64,000 bases of DNA from Pseudotamlana agarivorans (GCF_001642835.1 NZ_LXEI01000002.1:549320-613319); one strand, 5' to 3'. Positions 1 to 9,311 are shown, counted from the stretch's first letter. The notes: generated by a model from the sequence alone, not told the origin. Made by a program: numbers and translations.

Positions 1-555
1 AGAATCTACAATAATACCATCTATAACATATAACGGCTCTGTGTTTCCTGTTAAACTATTAAGACCTCTAATTTTGATGCTAGAAGGAGCACCAGGCTCA
101 GAGCCCAATTGTCTCACAGTAACACCAGCTACATTACCTTGTAAAAGTCCTTCAACACCTTGTGTTTGATCGACACTGTTTTGGGTTGGCTTTACAGTGC
201 CTACCGATCCTGTTAAGTCTTTACGCATAACCTGGCCGTAACCAATAACAACGACCTCGTCTAAAACTTTTTGGTCGGTTTCAAGTATTATGGTTAAATC
301 TAATTGGTTTTTAACTGTAATTTCTTTAGAAACAAATCCTAAATAACTGATAGATAAAACAGCAGGTAGCTTTGGTACGGTGATTTCAAAATATCCATCA
401 AAATCTGTTACCGTACCTGTAGTAGTAGATTTTAAAATTATAGAAGCTCCTGGTAAGGGAAACTTAGAGTCGTCTACCACGGTTCCTTTAATTGTTTTTT
501 GAGCAAACAATCCGAAAGGTAGAATTAGTAGTAATAAACAGAAACGTTTTTTCAT
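1..555 (-). CDS. SusC-like TonB-dependent receptor, N-terminal part (cut by window edge)
   Basis: The minus-strand reading begins at an ATG at 553-555 with a signal peptide (MKKRFCLLLLILPFGLFAQ). It continues through a carboxypeptidase-regulatory-like domain (GTVTDFDGYFEITV), the SusC-type linker (LDEVVVIGYGQVMRKDLTGSVG) and the start of the plug domain (IKIRGLNSLTGN, EPLYVIDGI). The reading is open to base 1, so about 185 residues are visible of a protein normally near 1000. The product would be an outer-membrane importer of oligosaccharides working with a SusD partner that must lie left of the window. The hybrid sensor gene at 751-4677 is on the same strand just upstream and may control it. 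The family call is sure; the substrate is not visible. Confidence 0.93.
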   Translation of the reverse strand, partial: MKKRFCLLLLILPFGLFAQKTIKGTVVDDSKFPLPGASIILKSTTTGTVTDFDGYFEITVPKLPAVLSISYLGFVSKEITVKNQLDLTIILETDQKVLDEVVVIGYGQVMRKDLTGSVGTVKPTQNSVDQTQGVEGLLQGNVAGVTVRQLGSEPGAPSSIKIRGLNSLTGNTEPLYVIDGIIVDS

Positions 556-644
556 AATGGTTTAGTTTGAATTTAGTTTAGCTAAACTACTTTATTGGTT
601 TAAAAATGCAGTTTGAAATACATCATAAAAGGTTCAATTATTGT

Positions 645-679
645 CAAACCCTTAAAAACACTGGGTTTTTAAGGGTTTG
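645..679 (-). terminator. Perfect 15-bp hairpin between sensor gene and SusC gene
   Basis: Arms 645-659 (CAAACCCTTAAAAAC) and 665-679 (GTTTTTAAGGGTTTG) are exact reverse complements around a 5-base loop. The hairpin lies in the gap between the stop of the hybrid sensor gene and the start of the SusC gene, both on the minus strand, so it most likely ends the sensor transcript. No long T-run follows directly on either strand, so factor-independent termination is not certain. Confidence 0.6.
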
Positions 680-750
680 TTAATTGATTAATATAAAAAA
701 AAGATGTGTTTTTTATGAATGTGATACTGGAAGGAAAATGTGTTTTTAGA

Positions 751-3700
751 TTATTTTTCCTTCAAAGAGTCTAAAAACTTACTTGGCGTAAGGCCATAAA
801 ACTTCTTAAATGAGGTGCTAAAATATTTAGGATTTGAGAATCCGGAGCGGTAAGCCACTTCTTTAATACTGCTAGTATTTTCTATAAGCAATTTTTTAGC
901 ATGCTTTAATTTGGTATGTATAATAAAATCTTGAGGTGATAAATCAACCAGATTTTTAAGCTTCATATATAATGAGGTTCTACTCATGTTAAAACTTGCC
1001 GATAAATCGTGTACTGAGAACGATTCATTTTCAATATTCTTAATGATAGTATCCTCTAAGTTTTCTAGAAAATCCTGATCGTTTTTATTTCTGAATAATG
1101 ACGCATTATCGGCATCGTTATTCTGAATAAACTTATCGCGTAATTTTTTCTGCCACTTTAAAGTATTTACCATTTTGGCTAGTAAAAACTTAATTTCTAT
1201 AGGTTTTTCGATGTATTCTGAAATACCATTCTCTATACTTTCTAGTTTTTGTGCCGAATTTTGTAGCACCGTTAGCATAAAAACAGGAATGTGATTTAAA
1301 TTTATATCGTCTTTCAACTGTTTCGCCATTTGCATGCCATCCATCTCTGGCATAATAAGATCGGTAAGGATAATGTCTGGAAATATTTGCGAGGCCATTT
1401 CCAAGCCTTCTCTTCCGTTAGAGGCTTCAAAAATTTGAAAATAGACGCCAAGCGTTTTTACCAAAACGTCTCGCAGTTCGTCATTATCTTCAACAATTAA
1501 AATTTTGCTATCACTAAAGGTTTCAATTTCAGAAGGATCTTCACTTTCTAATTCAATAATATTGTCGACTGGTTTTTCTTTTGAAAATATTTTTTTATCG
1601 TATTCAAATTTCAAATTCTTAAGCACTACAGTAAATGTTGTGCCTTTATTTTCTTCACTAGTAAAATCGATACTACCTCCCGTTTTTTCTAATAGTTTTT
1701 TAACCATCATTAAACCTAGGCCTGTTCCGGGGCGCTGACTGTTAATAACGTTTCTAGCGCGGTAATAGCGTTTAAGAATAAACTTTTGTTGATCTTTTGG
1801 AATGCCTAAACCTTCATCAATAACCTCGATTTTTAACTCCCGCATGTTGTCTTGGAAGAGGTTTATGGTAATGGTGCTATTTTCAAAGGAATATTTTATA
1901 GCATTGGTGATGAGGTTTAATATAATTTTATCGAAATCGTCTTTATCAAAATAAAATTCACCTTCATTCCAATGGTTGTTAAGTTCAATTTTTAAGTTTT
2001 TTTCTTTGGTTAAAGGTTCAAAATTATGAATGCGTTTTTTAATGTGACGTTCAACGTAGATTTTAGTAATATCAATATGTTCCGCAGAGTCTGATGTCGC
2101 TTTTTGAAAATTCAGCATTTGTTCAAAAAGGGAATTGATGCGCTTAACCGTTGTTTTTATTCTTTTTTTAGAATCTTCGTTAGTTCCTGCGTTTTCGGTA
2201 ACACTATCAAGTGATGAAATTAAAATGGTTAAAGGCGTTTTAATTTCGTGCGTTACATTGTTGAAAAAATCGATTTGTTCATCGGCATTTTTCTTTTTTA
2301 CGATAACACTAGTAAAATGTATAATGGTTAAAATAATGCCAATTAAAAGCACAAAATACAAGAAATAAGCTTTGTTGGTAGCCCACCAAGGCGATAAAAT
2401 GGTGATTTTGATTTGGCGTGTATCACTAGAATTAGCGTATTTGCTGAAGGCTTTAATTTTGAAAACATACTGGCCAGGACTTAAATTGGTATAGGACGCA
2501 TAATGTGCAGGGCTAGGGGGCGTCCACGCTTTGTCAAAACCTTCTAGAACATAGGCATATTTAATTTTCGATGCCGAACTGTGTAAAACCCCTGTAAAAT
2601 GGATTTCGATAGAGTTTTCATCATGGTTTAAAGTGATAGACTCTGTATCGTTTATAGGTTTTGTTAGGATGCCTCCTCCTGGTTGAACGGTTTTATTAAA
2701 TAGCTTGAAGGAATCGAATACTAATTTGGGTGTGTAACTGTCGTTTTTAATGCTATACGGATTAAAAAGAGTAACCCCGGTAACGCCTCCAAATGCAAAT
2801 AAACTGTCGCTTAGTTTATTGTAACTTCCGTAATTAAATTCGGTGCTCGCTAAACCATCACGGCTATCAAAAACATTTATAATGGTGTCTTTTTGGTTAA
2901 TATTTATATTGGCTAATCCTTTTGTGGTACTTGCCCAAATAGTAGAGTCTGACGTCGTTACGATGCCTTGAACAATATCAGAAGGCATTCCAGAGTCTAT
3001 GGTAAGTTTTTTTACAGCATTTGTTTTGGAATTATAAAACACGAGACCTTGACCGTTGGTTGCTAAAATAAGATTACCGTTTTGGGTTTCGTAGCTACTA
3101 TTAATTGTAGAGTATCCTAATGTATTAATATTAGGTTTTAAAGCTTCAATTAAATTGAAATCTTTAGTAATTGGGTTTATGGTATATACACCATATCTTC
3201 CTGTAGTAAGTATGTTTCCTTTATGTGTTTCTGTAATAGATTTTAATTGCTGTATGGGGTAAGTTTCAATACCTCCAGTTGGTTTAATTACAGCTAAATC
3301 ACCCTCTATACCACCAGCCCAAATGTTGCTTTTAGAATCTTTATAGACTGCGTAAATTTTGGTTAAAAGTTCGGGGTGTATTTTGTTGTAATGGGTGATT
3401 TTAAGTGAGTTAACATCCAGTTTAAAAAGGCCGTCGTTGTATGTACCTACCCACATATAATCATTGTCGGGCTCTAAGGCCATTACTATGTCTTGTTGGT
3501 TATTTTGTTGACCAGAGAGGCTAGGGATGTGCTGCCATGTGTTTTTGGATCTGTTCCAAATGCTAATTCCTTTTTTGGTGCCAAACCATAGGTTATCATT
3601 TTTGTCTTTGGCAATAGCTCTAGTAAAATCAGAAACAATACTGTTTTTGTCATTAAAACGGTGACGAATTTTAATGTATGGTAATCTGTTGGAATCGAAG

Positions 3701-4677
3701 TAATTTATACCACCACCATAGGTAGCAACCCATAAAATATTTTCTTTATCAAAGAGAATATCATAAACCCCATTACTAGATAAGGTGTTTGGGTTATTAG
3801 GGTCTTCAATAAAATGATCGAGGATAGAAAAAGTAGGCGTTACGTGGTAAATCCCATCACCATCGGTAGAAATATAATAGCTATTGTCCTTGTTTTTAAT
3901 AACATCGGTTATGGTGTGTGTCAGATTTGTTTTTAAATCTATTTTAGTAACCTCAAGAGATTTGGTATTTATTTTAAATAGTTTCCCTGTTTTTGTACCA
4001 ATTATAAAATTGTTGTCTAATCGTGTTACAAGACTAATCTTATTAAGTTCTTTGTCTAAATTCTTTTTTTCTAAAGTGTCATGAGAAGTATCATATACAT
4101 AAAGTCCTTTTTGAGTACCGAAAATAATATGGTCTTGATAAGTGTTTAATGATTGAATATTATGATTACTAACTATCCTAATCAATTCGTTAGTATTCGA
4201 TGTGGTGTCGTATTTCCATAAACCATTAAATCCGCCAACCCATATATTACCGCGACTATCTTCTTTTATTGTAGTGACTAAGGAGGGATTTATGTCTGAA
4301 TTATTCTTAACCGGTTTAAAAACATCTAATTTAGAATCGTAGAGGCACACACCGTTTTCTAGTCCAATCCAAACCCGTTGTTTGGAATCTATAAAAACTT
4401 CTTTGGTTCGGTTGCTAAAAAAATCGGGTAAACCACTATACGTATTGTATATTTTATAGAATTTAGAATTATGTTTTAAAACACCTTCTTCGGTTGCAAT
4501 CCATAAATTCCCAATAGTATCCTGTGCCAAAGCGTAGGTAATACTTTGTGTAGATACATTCTCTCCTTTTAATTTCTGAAATTCAATGTTATTTTGAGAA
4601 AATGTGAATTGAATAAAAAGAAAGAAAATAAACAGTTTTATGTTTAGTTTTAATGTCAAGGCGTAGTTTATTAGCAA
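751..4677 (-). CDS. Hybrid two-component system sensor/regulator (HTCS)
   Basis: A 1308-residue one-protein two-component system. Order: signal peptide (to about residue 28); a long periplasmic region of Reg_prop beta-propeller repeats (DxxGNLWIATEEG, DSKQRVWIGLENG, DSRGNIWVGGFNG) to about 640; a Y_Y_Y domain (YAYVLEGFDKAWTPPSPAHYASYTNL); a membrane helix near 775; a histidine kinase core with the H-box FFNNVTHEIKTPLT and ATPase motifs NLITNAIKYS, DEGLGIP and GTGLGL; a receiver domain (VEDNDELRD, ILTDLIMPEMDG, EKP); and a C-terminal AraC helix-turn-helix (KEVAYRSGFSNPKYFSTSFKKFYGLTPSKF). All phosphotransfer residues are present. In this family oligosaccharide binds the propeller and the AraC part switches on the neighbouring polysaccharide locus. 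It is divergent from the GH16 gene at 5168. Confidence 0.96.
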   Translation of the reverse strand: MLINYALTLKLNIKLFIFFLFIQFTFSQNNIEFQKLKGENVSTQSITYALAQDTIGNLWIATEEGVLKHNSKFYKIYNTYSGLPDFFSNRTKEVFIDSKQRVWIGLENGVCLYDSKLDVFKPVKNNSDINPSLVTTIKEDSRGNIWVGGFNGLWKYDTTSNTNELIRIVSNHNIQSLNTYQDHIIFGTQKGLYVYDTSHDTLEKKNLDKELNKISLVTRLDNNFIIGTKTGKLFKINTKSLEVTKIDLKTNLTHTITDVIKNKDNSYYISTDGDGIYHVTPTFSILDHFIEDPNNPNTLSSNGVYDILFDKENILWVATYGGGINYFDSNRLPYIKIRHRFNDKNSIVSDFTRAIAKDKNDNLWFGTKKGISIWNRSKNTWQHIPSLSGQQNNQQDIVMALEPDNDYMWVGTYNDGLFKLDVNSLKITHYNKIHPELLTKIYAVYKDSKSNIWAGGIEGDLAVIKPTGGIETYPIQQLKSITETHKGNILTTGRYGVYTINPITKDFNLIEALKPNINTLGYSTINSSYETQNGNLILATNGQGLVFYNSKTNAVKKLTIDSGMPSDIVQGIVTTSDSTIWASTTKGLANININQKDTIINVFDSRDGLASTEFNYGSYNKLSDSLFAFGGVTGVTLFNPYSIKNDSYTPKLVFDSFKLFNKTVQPGGGILTKPINDTESITLNHDENSIEIHFTGVLHSSASKIKYAYVLEGFDKAWTPPSPAHYASYTNLSPGQYVFKIKAFSKYANSSDTRQIKITILSPWWATNKAYFLYFVLLIGIILTIIHFTSVIVKKKNADEQIDFFNNVTHEIKTPLTILISSLDSVTENAGTNEDSKKRIKTTVKRINSLFEQMLNFQKATSDSAEHIDITKIYVERHIKKRIHNFEPLTKEKNLKIELNNHWNEGEFYFDKDDFDKIILNLITNAIKYSFENSTITINLFQDNMRELKIEVIDEGLGIPKDQQKFILKRYYRARNVINSQRPGTGLGLMMVKKLLEKTGGSIDFTSEENKGTTFTVVLKNLKFEYDKKIFSKEKPVDNIIELESEDPSEIETFSDSKILIVEDNDELRDVLVKTLGVYFQIFEASNGREGLEMASQIFPDIILTDLIMPEMDGMQMAKQLKDDINLNHIPVFMLTVLQNSAQKLESIENGISEYIEKPIEIKFLLAKMVNTLKWQKKLRDKFIQNNDADNASLFRNKNDQDFLENLEDTIIKNIENESFSVHDLSASFNMSRTSLYMKLKNLVDLSPQDFIIHTKLKHAKKLLIENTSSIKEVAYRSGFSNPKYFSTSFKKFYGLTPSKFLDSLKEK

Positions 4678-4726
4678 ATAAATGTACTTAATTTATTTTT
4701 ATTGAATACAATTGTTATAGAAGTTG

Positions 4727-4734
4727 CAAATCTA
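4727..4734 (-). promoter_or_regulatory. Possible TAnnTTTG -7 box for the hybrid sensor gene
   Basis: The minus strand reads TAGATTTG, fitting the Bacteroidota -7 consensus TAnnTTTG, 50 bases upstream of the sensor gene start at 4677. No clear -33 TTG lies at the usual spacing, so this is a weak call. Confidence 0.35.
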
Positions 4735-4930
4735 ATTAATAAAAAAAATCAGATTAAATTTAACCTGTTACTTTAAAATCTACACTTTTAAATGGTAATT
4801 CCCTCATTGTTAAAACAAACTTAAATTTTTTTTTGAATACACCGTTTGGCACCTCAGATTGTTTTAAAATTACATAGAAGGCTCAACTGAAATGAGTTTA
4901 ATTAGTTCTAAATCAGTTGATTGTAAAAAT

Positions 4931-4948
4931 GTTCAGTTTTAGTCTAGT
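4931..4948 (+). promoter_or_regulatory. Candidate PUL operator, copy 1 (GTTCAGTTTTAGTCTAGT)
   Basis: An 18-base motif ending 52 bases before the ATG at 5001. Close copies lie 60 bases before the GH2 operon start (9312-9329), 62 bases before the GH16 gene starting at 50974 (51037-51054, minus strand), and at 8500-8517. The similar distance and matching orientation at three starts suggest a shared regulator site; the regulator is not known. Confidence 0.5.
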
Positions 4949-5000
4949 TTTCTAAAAGCATTTTATAATTTATAATTTCTAATATTGCGGAAAGTATAAA

Positions 5001-5163
5001 ATGAAATTAAATACCAGTAAATAAATTCTTATTACTACTAACAGAGTTTAGTGTTTTGTCTTGTTATACTCCAACCGATGAACAACTAAGTAATTTAGAA
5101 AATAATACGACTCCAGAAATTGGATTCGAGTTTATATACCAATTTAACCTAGATAAAATTTAA
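5001..5163 (+). pseudogene. Small lipoprotein gene with apparent 1-base frameshift
   Basis: An ATG at 5001 opens MKLNTSK and stops at 5022-5024. In the next frame, from 5023, the sequence continues as KFLLLLTEFSVLSCYTPTDE and on to a stop at 5161-5163, giving a short lipoprotein with lipobox VLSC and about 35 mature residues. Removing one T near 5022 would join the two parts into one reading (MKLNTSKKFLLLL...). The stop lies 4 bases before the GH16 ATG at 5168, as expected for an operon partner, and the candidate operator sits 52 bases before its ATG. I do not recognise the family. Alternatives: a sequencing error, or a start codon I did not recognise in the second frame. Confidence 0.45.
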
Positions 5164-5167
5164 AAAA

Positions 5168-6130
5168 ATGAATGAAATGAAATATGTAATATTATTATGC
5201 GTCATGTTCGCTTTTAGTTGTGATAAAGCAGACACTCCTATTAATGATGACCAAGAAATTGAAGATCCAGGAAACGGAGGTGATGAAAATGAAGGTAATG
5301 AGAATGAAGGTGGTGAAAATGAAGAAGAAGATATGTATATGCTTCCCGAAGCGTTACCTGTTTTAGAAGCAGGTAAAACTTGGACGTACCAAGATAAATT
5401 TTCAAACGAATTTTCAGCCGATAAATCATCTGAAGAATTTACAGCAAATTGGCAGGATAAATTTTTCAATGGTTGGAAAGGGCCTGATAAAACGAGATAT
5501 ACCGCGTCGCGTTCTTCAATCGTTGATGGCGAAATGATATTTGAAGCTGCTGTAGTTAATGGAACTGTTGAAACAGGTTGTATTAGTTCTAAAGAAATGG
5601 TTGAGTATCCTATGTATATGGAAGCTCGAGTTAAAATTAGCAATTCGCCATTGTCTTCTGCTGTGTGGATGCTAAGTGAAGATTCTACTCAAGAAATAGA
5701 CAATCTAGAGGCCTATGGCGATGTGACAAACGACTATTTTTCTAAGCGATTACATTTAAGTCATCATGTGTTTATTAGAGATCCGTTTCAAGATTATCAG
5801 CCAACAGGCCCAGAAACTTGGTATGCTGATGGTAAAAACACCGTTTGGTCGCAAGATTACCATACGTACGGCGTTTTATGGTGGGGCCCTAGAGATTTAA
5901 GGTATTATGTAGATGGAGAAGAAGTTAGAAGAACTCCTGAAGATGAAATAGATCCAGAAAATTACACAAATGGTACTGGTTTAGTAAAACCTATGTATTT
6001 AATTATAAGTCAAGCTGCACAGGGTTGGAGAGAGAATAGTGGAATTGACTACCTTACCGATCCGGGAGTAACAACTCCAGAGAGAACTAGAAATTATTTT
6101 GATTATATCAGGGTATTTAAGCCTGAGTAA
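5168..6130 (+). CDS. GH16 family endo-galactanase lipoprotein (beta-agarase/porphyranase type)
   Basis: A 320-residue protein with a lipoprotein signal (lipobox FSC, Cys18) and an acidic, low-complexity Glu/Asn/Gly linker (about 25-55) that would hold the enzyme off the cell surface. The catalytic domain carries the GH16 signature QEIDNLEAYG, with Glu176 as likely nucleophile, Asp178, and Glu181 as acid/base. It also has features common to agar-active members (YHTYGVLWWGPRDLRYYVDGE; C-terminal YFDYIRVFKPE). It should cut internal beta-1,4 bonds in agar or porphyran chains. Whether it prefers neutral agarose or sulfated porphyran cannot be read with confidence. It is followed by a strong terminator and preceded by the frameshifted small lipoprotein. 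Confidence 0.9.
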   Translation: MNEMKYVILLCVMFAFSCDKADTPINDDQEIEDPGNGGDENEGNENEGGENEEEDMYMLPEALPVLEAGKTWTYQDKFSNEFSADKSSEEFTANWQDKFFNGWKGPDKTRYTASRSSIVDGEMIFEAAVVNGTVETGCISSKEMVEYPMYMEARVKISNSPLSSAVWMLSEDSTQEIDNLEAYGDVTNDYFSKRLHLSHHVFIRDPFQDYQPTGPETWYADGKNTVWSQDYHTYGVLWWGPRDLRYYVDGEEVRRTPEDEIDPENYTNGTGLVKPMYLIISQAAQGWRENSGIDYLTDPGVTTPERTRNYFDYIRVFKPE

Positions 6131-6151
6131 ATCACTTTTTAATCAGTATAT

Positions 6152-6191
6152 AAATCGTCTAAAAATGTAAATTTTTAGACGATTTTTTTTT
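6152..6191 (+). terminator. Rho-independent terminator after the GH16 gene
   Basis: Arms 6152-6166 (AAATCGTCTAAAAAT) and 6171-6185 are perfect reverse complements around a GTAA loop, followed by a T-run to 6191. It lies 21 bases after the GH16 stop. Confidence 0.9.
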
Positions 6192-6204
6192 ATGATAGAC
6201 CTAT

Positions 6205-6489
6205 ATGTTAATAGAAAGAAATAGTTCGCTTGCATCAATAGCAACAGTTTTAGTGGCTACAAACTTTTCTCTAGAAGATGATATAATGGTACAAAATACT
6301 GGAAATTTGGCATGGATAAAGGAGATGGGGTGTCCGGTGCAGCGGAATAGAAGCCTTTTAGCATTAAAAATTACGACTCCAAAGGTTTCTAAAAATCAAG
6401 CAGATATTTAGGCACAGAAGCTATTAAAAACTTAAATAATTGATGGAGAGTCTACTTTAGTTAGTACAGATTTATATGATAAACTTTAA
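6205..6489 (+). pseudogene. Possible decayed gene remnant with in-frame stops
   Basis: One frame reads 68 codons (including LEDDIMVQNTGNLAWIKEMG and NRSLLALKITTPKVSKNQAD), then a TAG at 6409, seven codons, a TAA, then IIDGESTLVSTDLYDKL and a final TAA at 6487-6489. The composition looks protein-like on both sides of the stops, and a plus-strand terminator-like hairpin follows at 6541-6575. This fits the tail of a gene broken by nonsense changes. I do not recognise the protein family. It may also be chance, since no start or promoter is clear. Confidence 0.3.
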
Positions 6490-6540
6490 TTTGTAATCAA
6501 TCCTATCACTTCGAAGTAACAAGATTGTAAATTAAATAGA

Positions 6541-6575
6541 CCCCATAAATCAATAGACTTATGAGGTTTTGTTTT
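6541..6575 (+). terminator. Terminator-like hairpin
   Basis: CCCCATAA (6541-6548) pairs with TTATGAGG (6559-6566, one mismatch) and is followed on the plus strand by TTTTGTTTT. It lies downstream of the decayed reading at 6205-6489 and between convergent units, so it could serve either strand. Confidence 0.45.
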
Positions 6576-6632
6576 AGGTTTTTGCGTTACACAGATTTAA
6601 TTCGAATCCGATATATGTTATTCATTTAAATT

Positions 6633-8243
6633 TTAAAAATCATTTATAAAATCGGATAAATTATCATTGCGTTCTAAACCTAATTTTTTTCTTAATCTGT
6701 AGCGTGATGTGTGAACACTTTCTACACTTATTCCTAAAATGGATGCCATTTCTTTACTTGAGAAATTTAGCTTAATTAAAGCGCATAACTTTTGGTCGGT
6801 CTGGCTAAGTTTAGGGAATTTTTCAGTGATGTTAGCATAAAAGCTCTGATTAATATTGGTAAACCTAGCTTCAAATTCCTTCCAGTTACTTGCCGTATTG
6901 CCTTGAATGCTCTTTACCATACGTTTTATAACCGTTGTGTCTATTTGGTTATTCTGCTTGGATAATTTAGAGTTTATAGACTCTAAAAACTCATCCTTTT
7001 CAATAAGTTGTAAAGCTGAAGACGCCAATTGCTTGTTTTTTAACTCTAGAATATCATTTTGCCTTTTACGCTCAATTTCTTGTTGCTTTTTAATGTATTG
7101 TTTTTCCGATTTATGCTTTATTCTTAAGTTTCTAATAAAGACTGCGGCAAACAAGGAAATAAATAAAACAACGACAACTAAAAGGATGGTTTTTAGCAAC
7201 CAGATTTTGTCTTCATGCTCTAGTTCTGCTAGTCGTTTCTCTTTTAATAAGGCATCTTGTTTTTGTTTTTCAACCCTAAAATCATCTTTAATCTCTAATA
7301 AATGCTGGTTGTTTTTACTACGGCCACCAAATATATTGTTGTTTAACTCATTGGCATGTAAAAGCGCTTGGTAGGCTTCTTTGTATTTATGATTTGCTTG
7401 ATATAATTCCGATAAAGACTCGTAGTTTCTTGGGGCATAATTACTATGGGTATGGTATTTTTCACCGAGCTCTAGTGATTTTTTGAAATAACTCTCACTC
7501 AATTCAAAATCATTTAAATCGCGATACACTTCACCAAATAAATAGTAAATTATGGTAAGGTAGGAGGGATCAACTCTTTTGAAATAGGCTTCAGATTCTT
7601 TCAACATGTCAATACCTTCCTTACAACTACCTTGTTTACACATAATGTATCCAAGTTCGGAAGTAGCAAAATATGGCGGGTTATCGGTTAATTTACTATG
7701 GTATACATTACTACTATCTAGATATTTTAGTGCCAGATCAAATTCCTCATTATTTCTGTAGAAAACGGCAATAGAAAAATAATCGCTTCTTAAATTTGTA
7801 TTATAATCTACAGGATCTAGTCGTAATGTTTTATCAATAGCAATAGATTTGTTGAAGTACTTTAAAGCCTCGTCATCTCTTTTATAATAGCTATAAAGCC
7901 ATCCTAGTTGGTTGTAGATACTTGCTATAGAAACGGAATCTTTAGATTTATCGGCCAAAAGAAGGGCATTCCAGTACCCATCATAAGATTTTCCGTAGTT
8001 CACGTTGTGGGCATATAAAAAAGATAAATCTTTTAAACTGTTTATAGCAGCTAAGGTGTCTTTCTCTTTAAGTTGAAAATCAACACTTTTTTGAAAATAA
8101 ACGGCAGCACTATCTGGTTTGTCGTATTTTAGTTTATCTGCTTTTTGGTAAAATGAATCCCGTTCAGCTGGATTTTGACTGAATATAGTCTGAACTTGTA
8201 AAAGCGTTAAAATAGTTAGCAGGAAAAATTTTAAGGGCTTCAT
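6633..8243 (-). CDS. TPR-repeat transmembrane regulator with LuxR-type helix-turn-helix
   Basis: A 536-residue protein: signal peptide (about 1-22), tetratricopeptide repeats (about 30-310, e.g. IYNQLGWLYSYYKRDDEALK, SESYFKKSLELGEKY), one membrane helix near 350 (LLKTILLVVVVLFISLFAAV), a charged coiled coil (QYIKKQQEIERKRQNDIL), and a C-terminal LuxR-type DNA-binding domain (LSQTDQKLCALIKLNFSSKEMASILGIS). Such Bacteroidota proteins sense a periplasmic signal through the TPR part and bind DNA on the cytoplasmic side; no kinase is present. It is divergent from the GH2 operon across a long intergenic region, so it is a candidate regulator of that operon alongside the hybrid sensor. The ligand is unknown. 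Confidence 0.88.
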   Translation of the reverse strand: MKPLKFFLLTILTLLQVQTIFSQNPAERDSFYQKADKLKYDKPDSAAVYFQKSVDFQLKEKDTLAAINSLKDLSFLYAHNVNYGKSYDGYWNALLLADKSKDSVSIASIYNQLGWLYSYYKRDDEALKYFNKSIAIDKTLRLDPVDYNTNLRSDYFSIAVFYRNNEEFDLALKYLDSSNVYHSKLTDNPPYFATSELGYIMCKQGSCKEGIDMLKESEAYFKRVDPSYLTIIYYLFGEVYRDLNDFELSESYFKKSLELGEKYHTHSNYAPRNYESLSELYQANHKYKEAYQALLHANELNNNIFGGRSKNNQHLLEIKDDFRVEKQKQDALLKEKRLAELEHEDKIWLLKTILLVVVVLFISLFAAVFIRNLRIKHKSEKQYIKKQQEIERKRQNDILELKNKQLASSALQLIEKDEFLESINSKLSKQNNQIDTTVIKRMVKSIQGNTASNWKEFEARFTNINQSFYANITEKFPKLSQTDQKLCALIKLNFSSKEMASILGISVESVHTSRYRLRKKLGLERNDNLSDFINDF

Positions 8244-8499
8244 AATATTTAATTGTTAGTTTGTTTAGTCGCAATAATTAGTGGTGGAGTTGGTAATTCT
8301 GTTTTTTCAAATGTAAATAAAAAAATCAGTGTAATAAGGGCTGGTTTCTCTGTGTTCTACTTGTTTTTGTCTAGTGTGTTTTTAGATTTGTTGTTTGGTT
8401 TAGATCAATTTGATTTCATAAACTGCTATCTATTAGTGGTTTGTGGTTTTTAGGTGTTTTTTAATTGTCGTGTATAAATTAGCCTTATTGTTTTGTAAT

Positions 8500-8517
8500 G
8501 TTCAGTTGTTGTCTAGT
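8500..8517 (+). promoter_or_regulatory. Candidate PUL operator, copy 2 (GTTCAGTTGTTGTCTAGT)
   Basis: It matches the 4931-4948 motif at 16 of 18 positions. Unlike the other copies it is not close to a start codon: 257 bases before the regulator start on the other strand and 870 bases before the GH2 start. It may be an auxiliary site. Confidence 0.4.
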
Positions 8518-8672
8518 GTTAAATTCTTGAAATACCTCCTTTAAAATACAGAATTGCTATTTTTTTATTGTTTTTATAATCATATTCATATTGAATATAG
8601 TGTGTAAAATTTAGGTTACTCCGACAGCGTATAAAGTTTTTAAGGATGATTTTTCTAAATTGTTGAGTGAAA

Positions 8673-8735
8673 GTTGATAACGAGTTATTAGTGTATAGGT
8701 GGATATAACTTCATCATTTTTCAAATGTTATCAAC
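8673..8735. repeat. Inverted repeat GTTGATAAC...GTTATCAAC
   Basis: Exact 9-bp arms at 8673-8681 and 8727-8735, 45 bases apart, inside the long intergenic region. It could be paired half-sites for a dimeric regulator; it is too widely spaced for a simple hairpin terminator. Confidence 0.35.
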
Positions 8736-9311
8736 ACAAGCTCATGTATGCGAGTGCTTTATATGATGTGATAGTTATTCTAAATGACTTCTTTAAAATT
8801 CTTGTATCAGAAATAAATTCAATTCATCTATTATAAATATGGTATTATTTAGTCTTGATTGAGAGTTAAGGGAATGTCTTGTCTAGTCGTGTGAAACATT
8901 TTTGAAATGTATTTCTAAAATGTACATCTCATATAATAGTGTGCTTGGTTCTTAATCGAAGAGGGGTGTGTTTTTCTCATCTTGGAGAAGTCGTTATGCT
9001 CTAAAGTTTCAAAAATTATTTTCTGATTGTAATTAAAAGGATTTAAAAGTTTATCAGTATTGTTTGTAAATTACACAAAAAGGTAGTGGTTTATTGGGTA
9101 GAGTGTGGTTCACTTAGTTTTAATCTACAAAAAACAATAAATTCATTTTGAATGCCCCTTGAGCTATTTATTATATGTAAAGTATAAGTTTTGAAGTGAT
9201 CTTAAGGTTTCGTATTTAGGTTTAGACTAATCTATTTATGATGTAAATACATACGTTATTAACAGCTTGTTGAGTGTTTTTGTAGTTAAAAATCGAGGTA
9301 TGGTAACTATT

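Larger units (their letters stand above)
4678..5000. other. Divergent intergenic region, HTCS gene versus GH16 unit
   Basis: This 323-base AT-rich gap separates the sensor gene (minus) from the frameshifted lipoprotein/GH16 unit (plus). It contains a TAnnTTTG-like box for the sensor side and the 18-bp motif at 4931-4948 for the GH16 side. I see no gene in it. Confidence 0.7.

Noticed and set aside
5149..5643. 164-codon minus-strand reading opposite the GH16 gene
   Set aside because: Antisense to the acidic linker and GH16 domain; the Ser/Pro-rich repeats are just the reverse of the Glu/Asn/Gly-rich linker.
6907..7374. 155-codon plus-strand reading inside the TPR/LuxR regulator
   Set aside because: Antisense shadow of a well-supported gene; its composition (Cys/Ser/Phe rich) is typical of a reversed AT-rich frame.
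8253..8453. 66-codon plus-strand reading next to the TPR/LuxR regulator
   Set aside because: Low-complexity hydrophobic translation with no start signal or family; it sits in the regulator's own promoter region.
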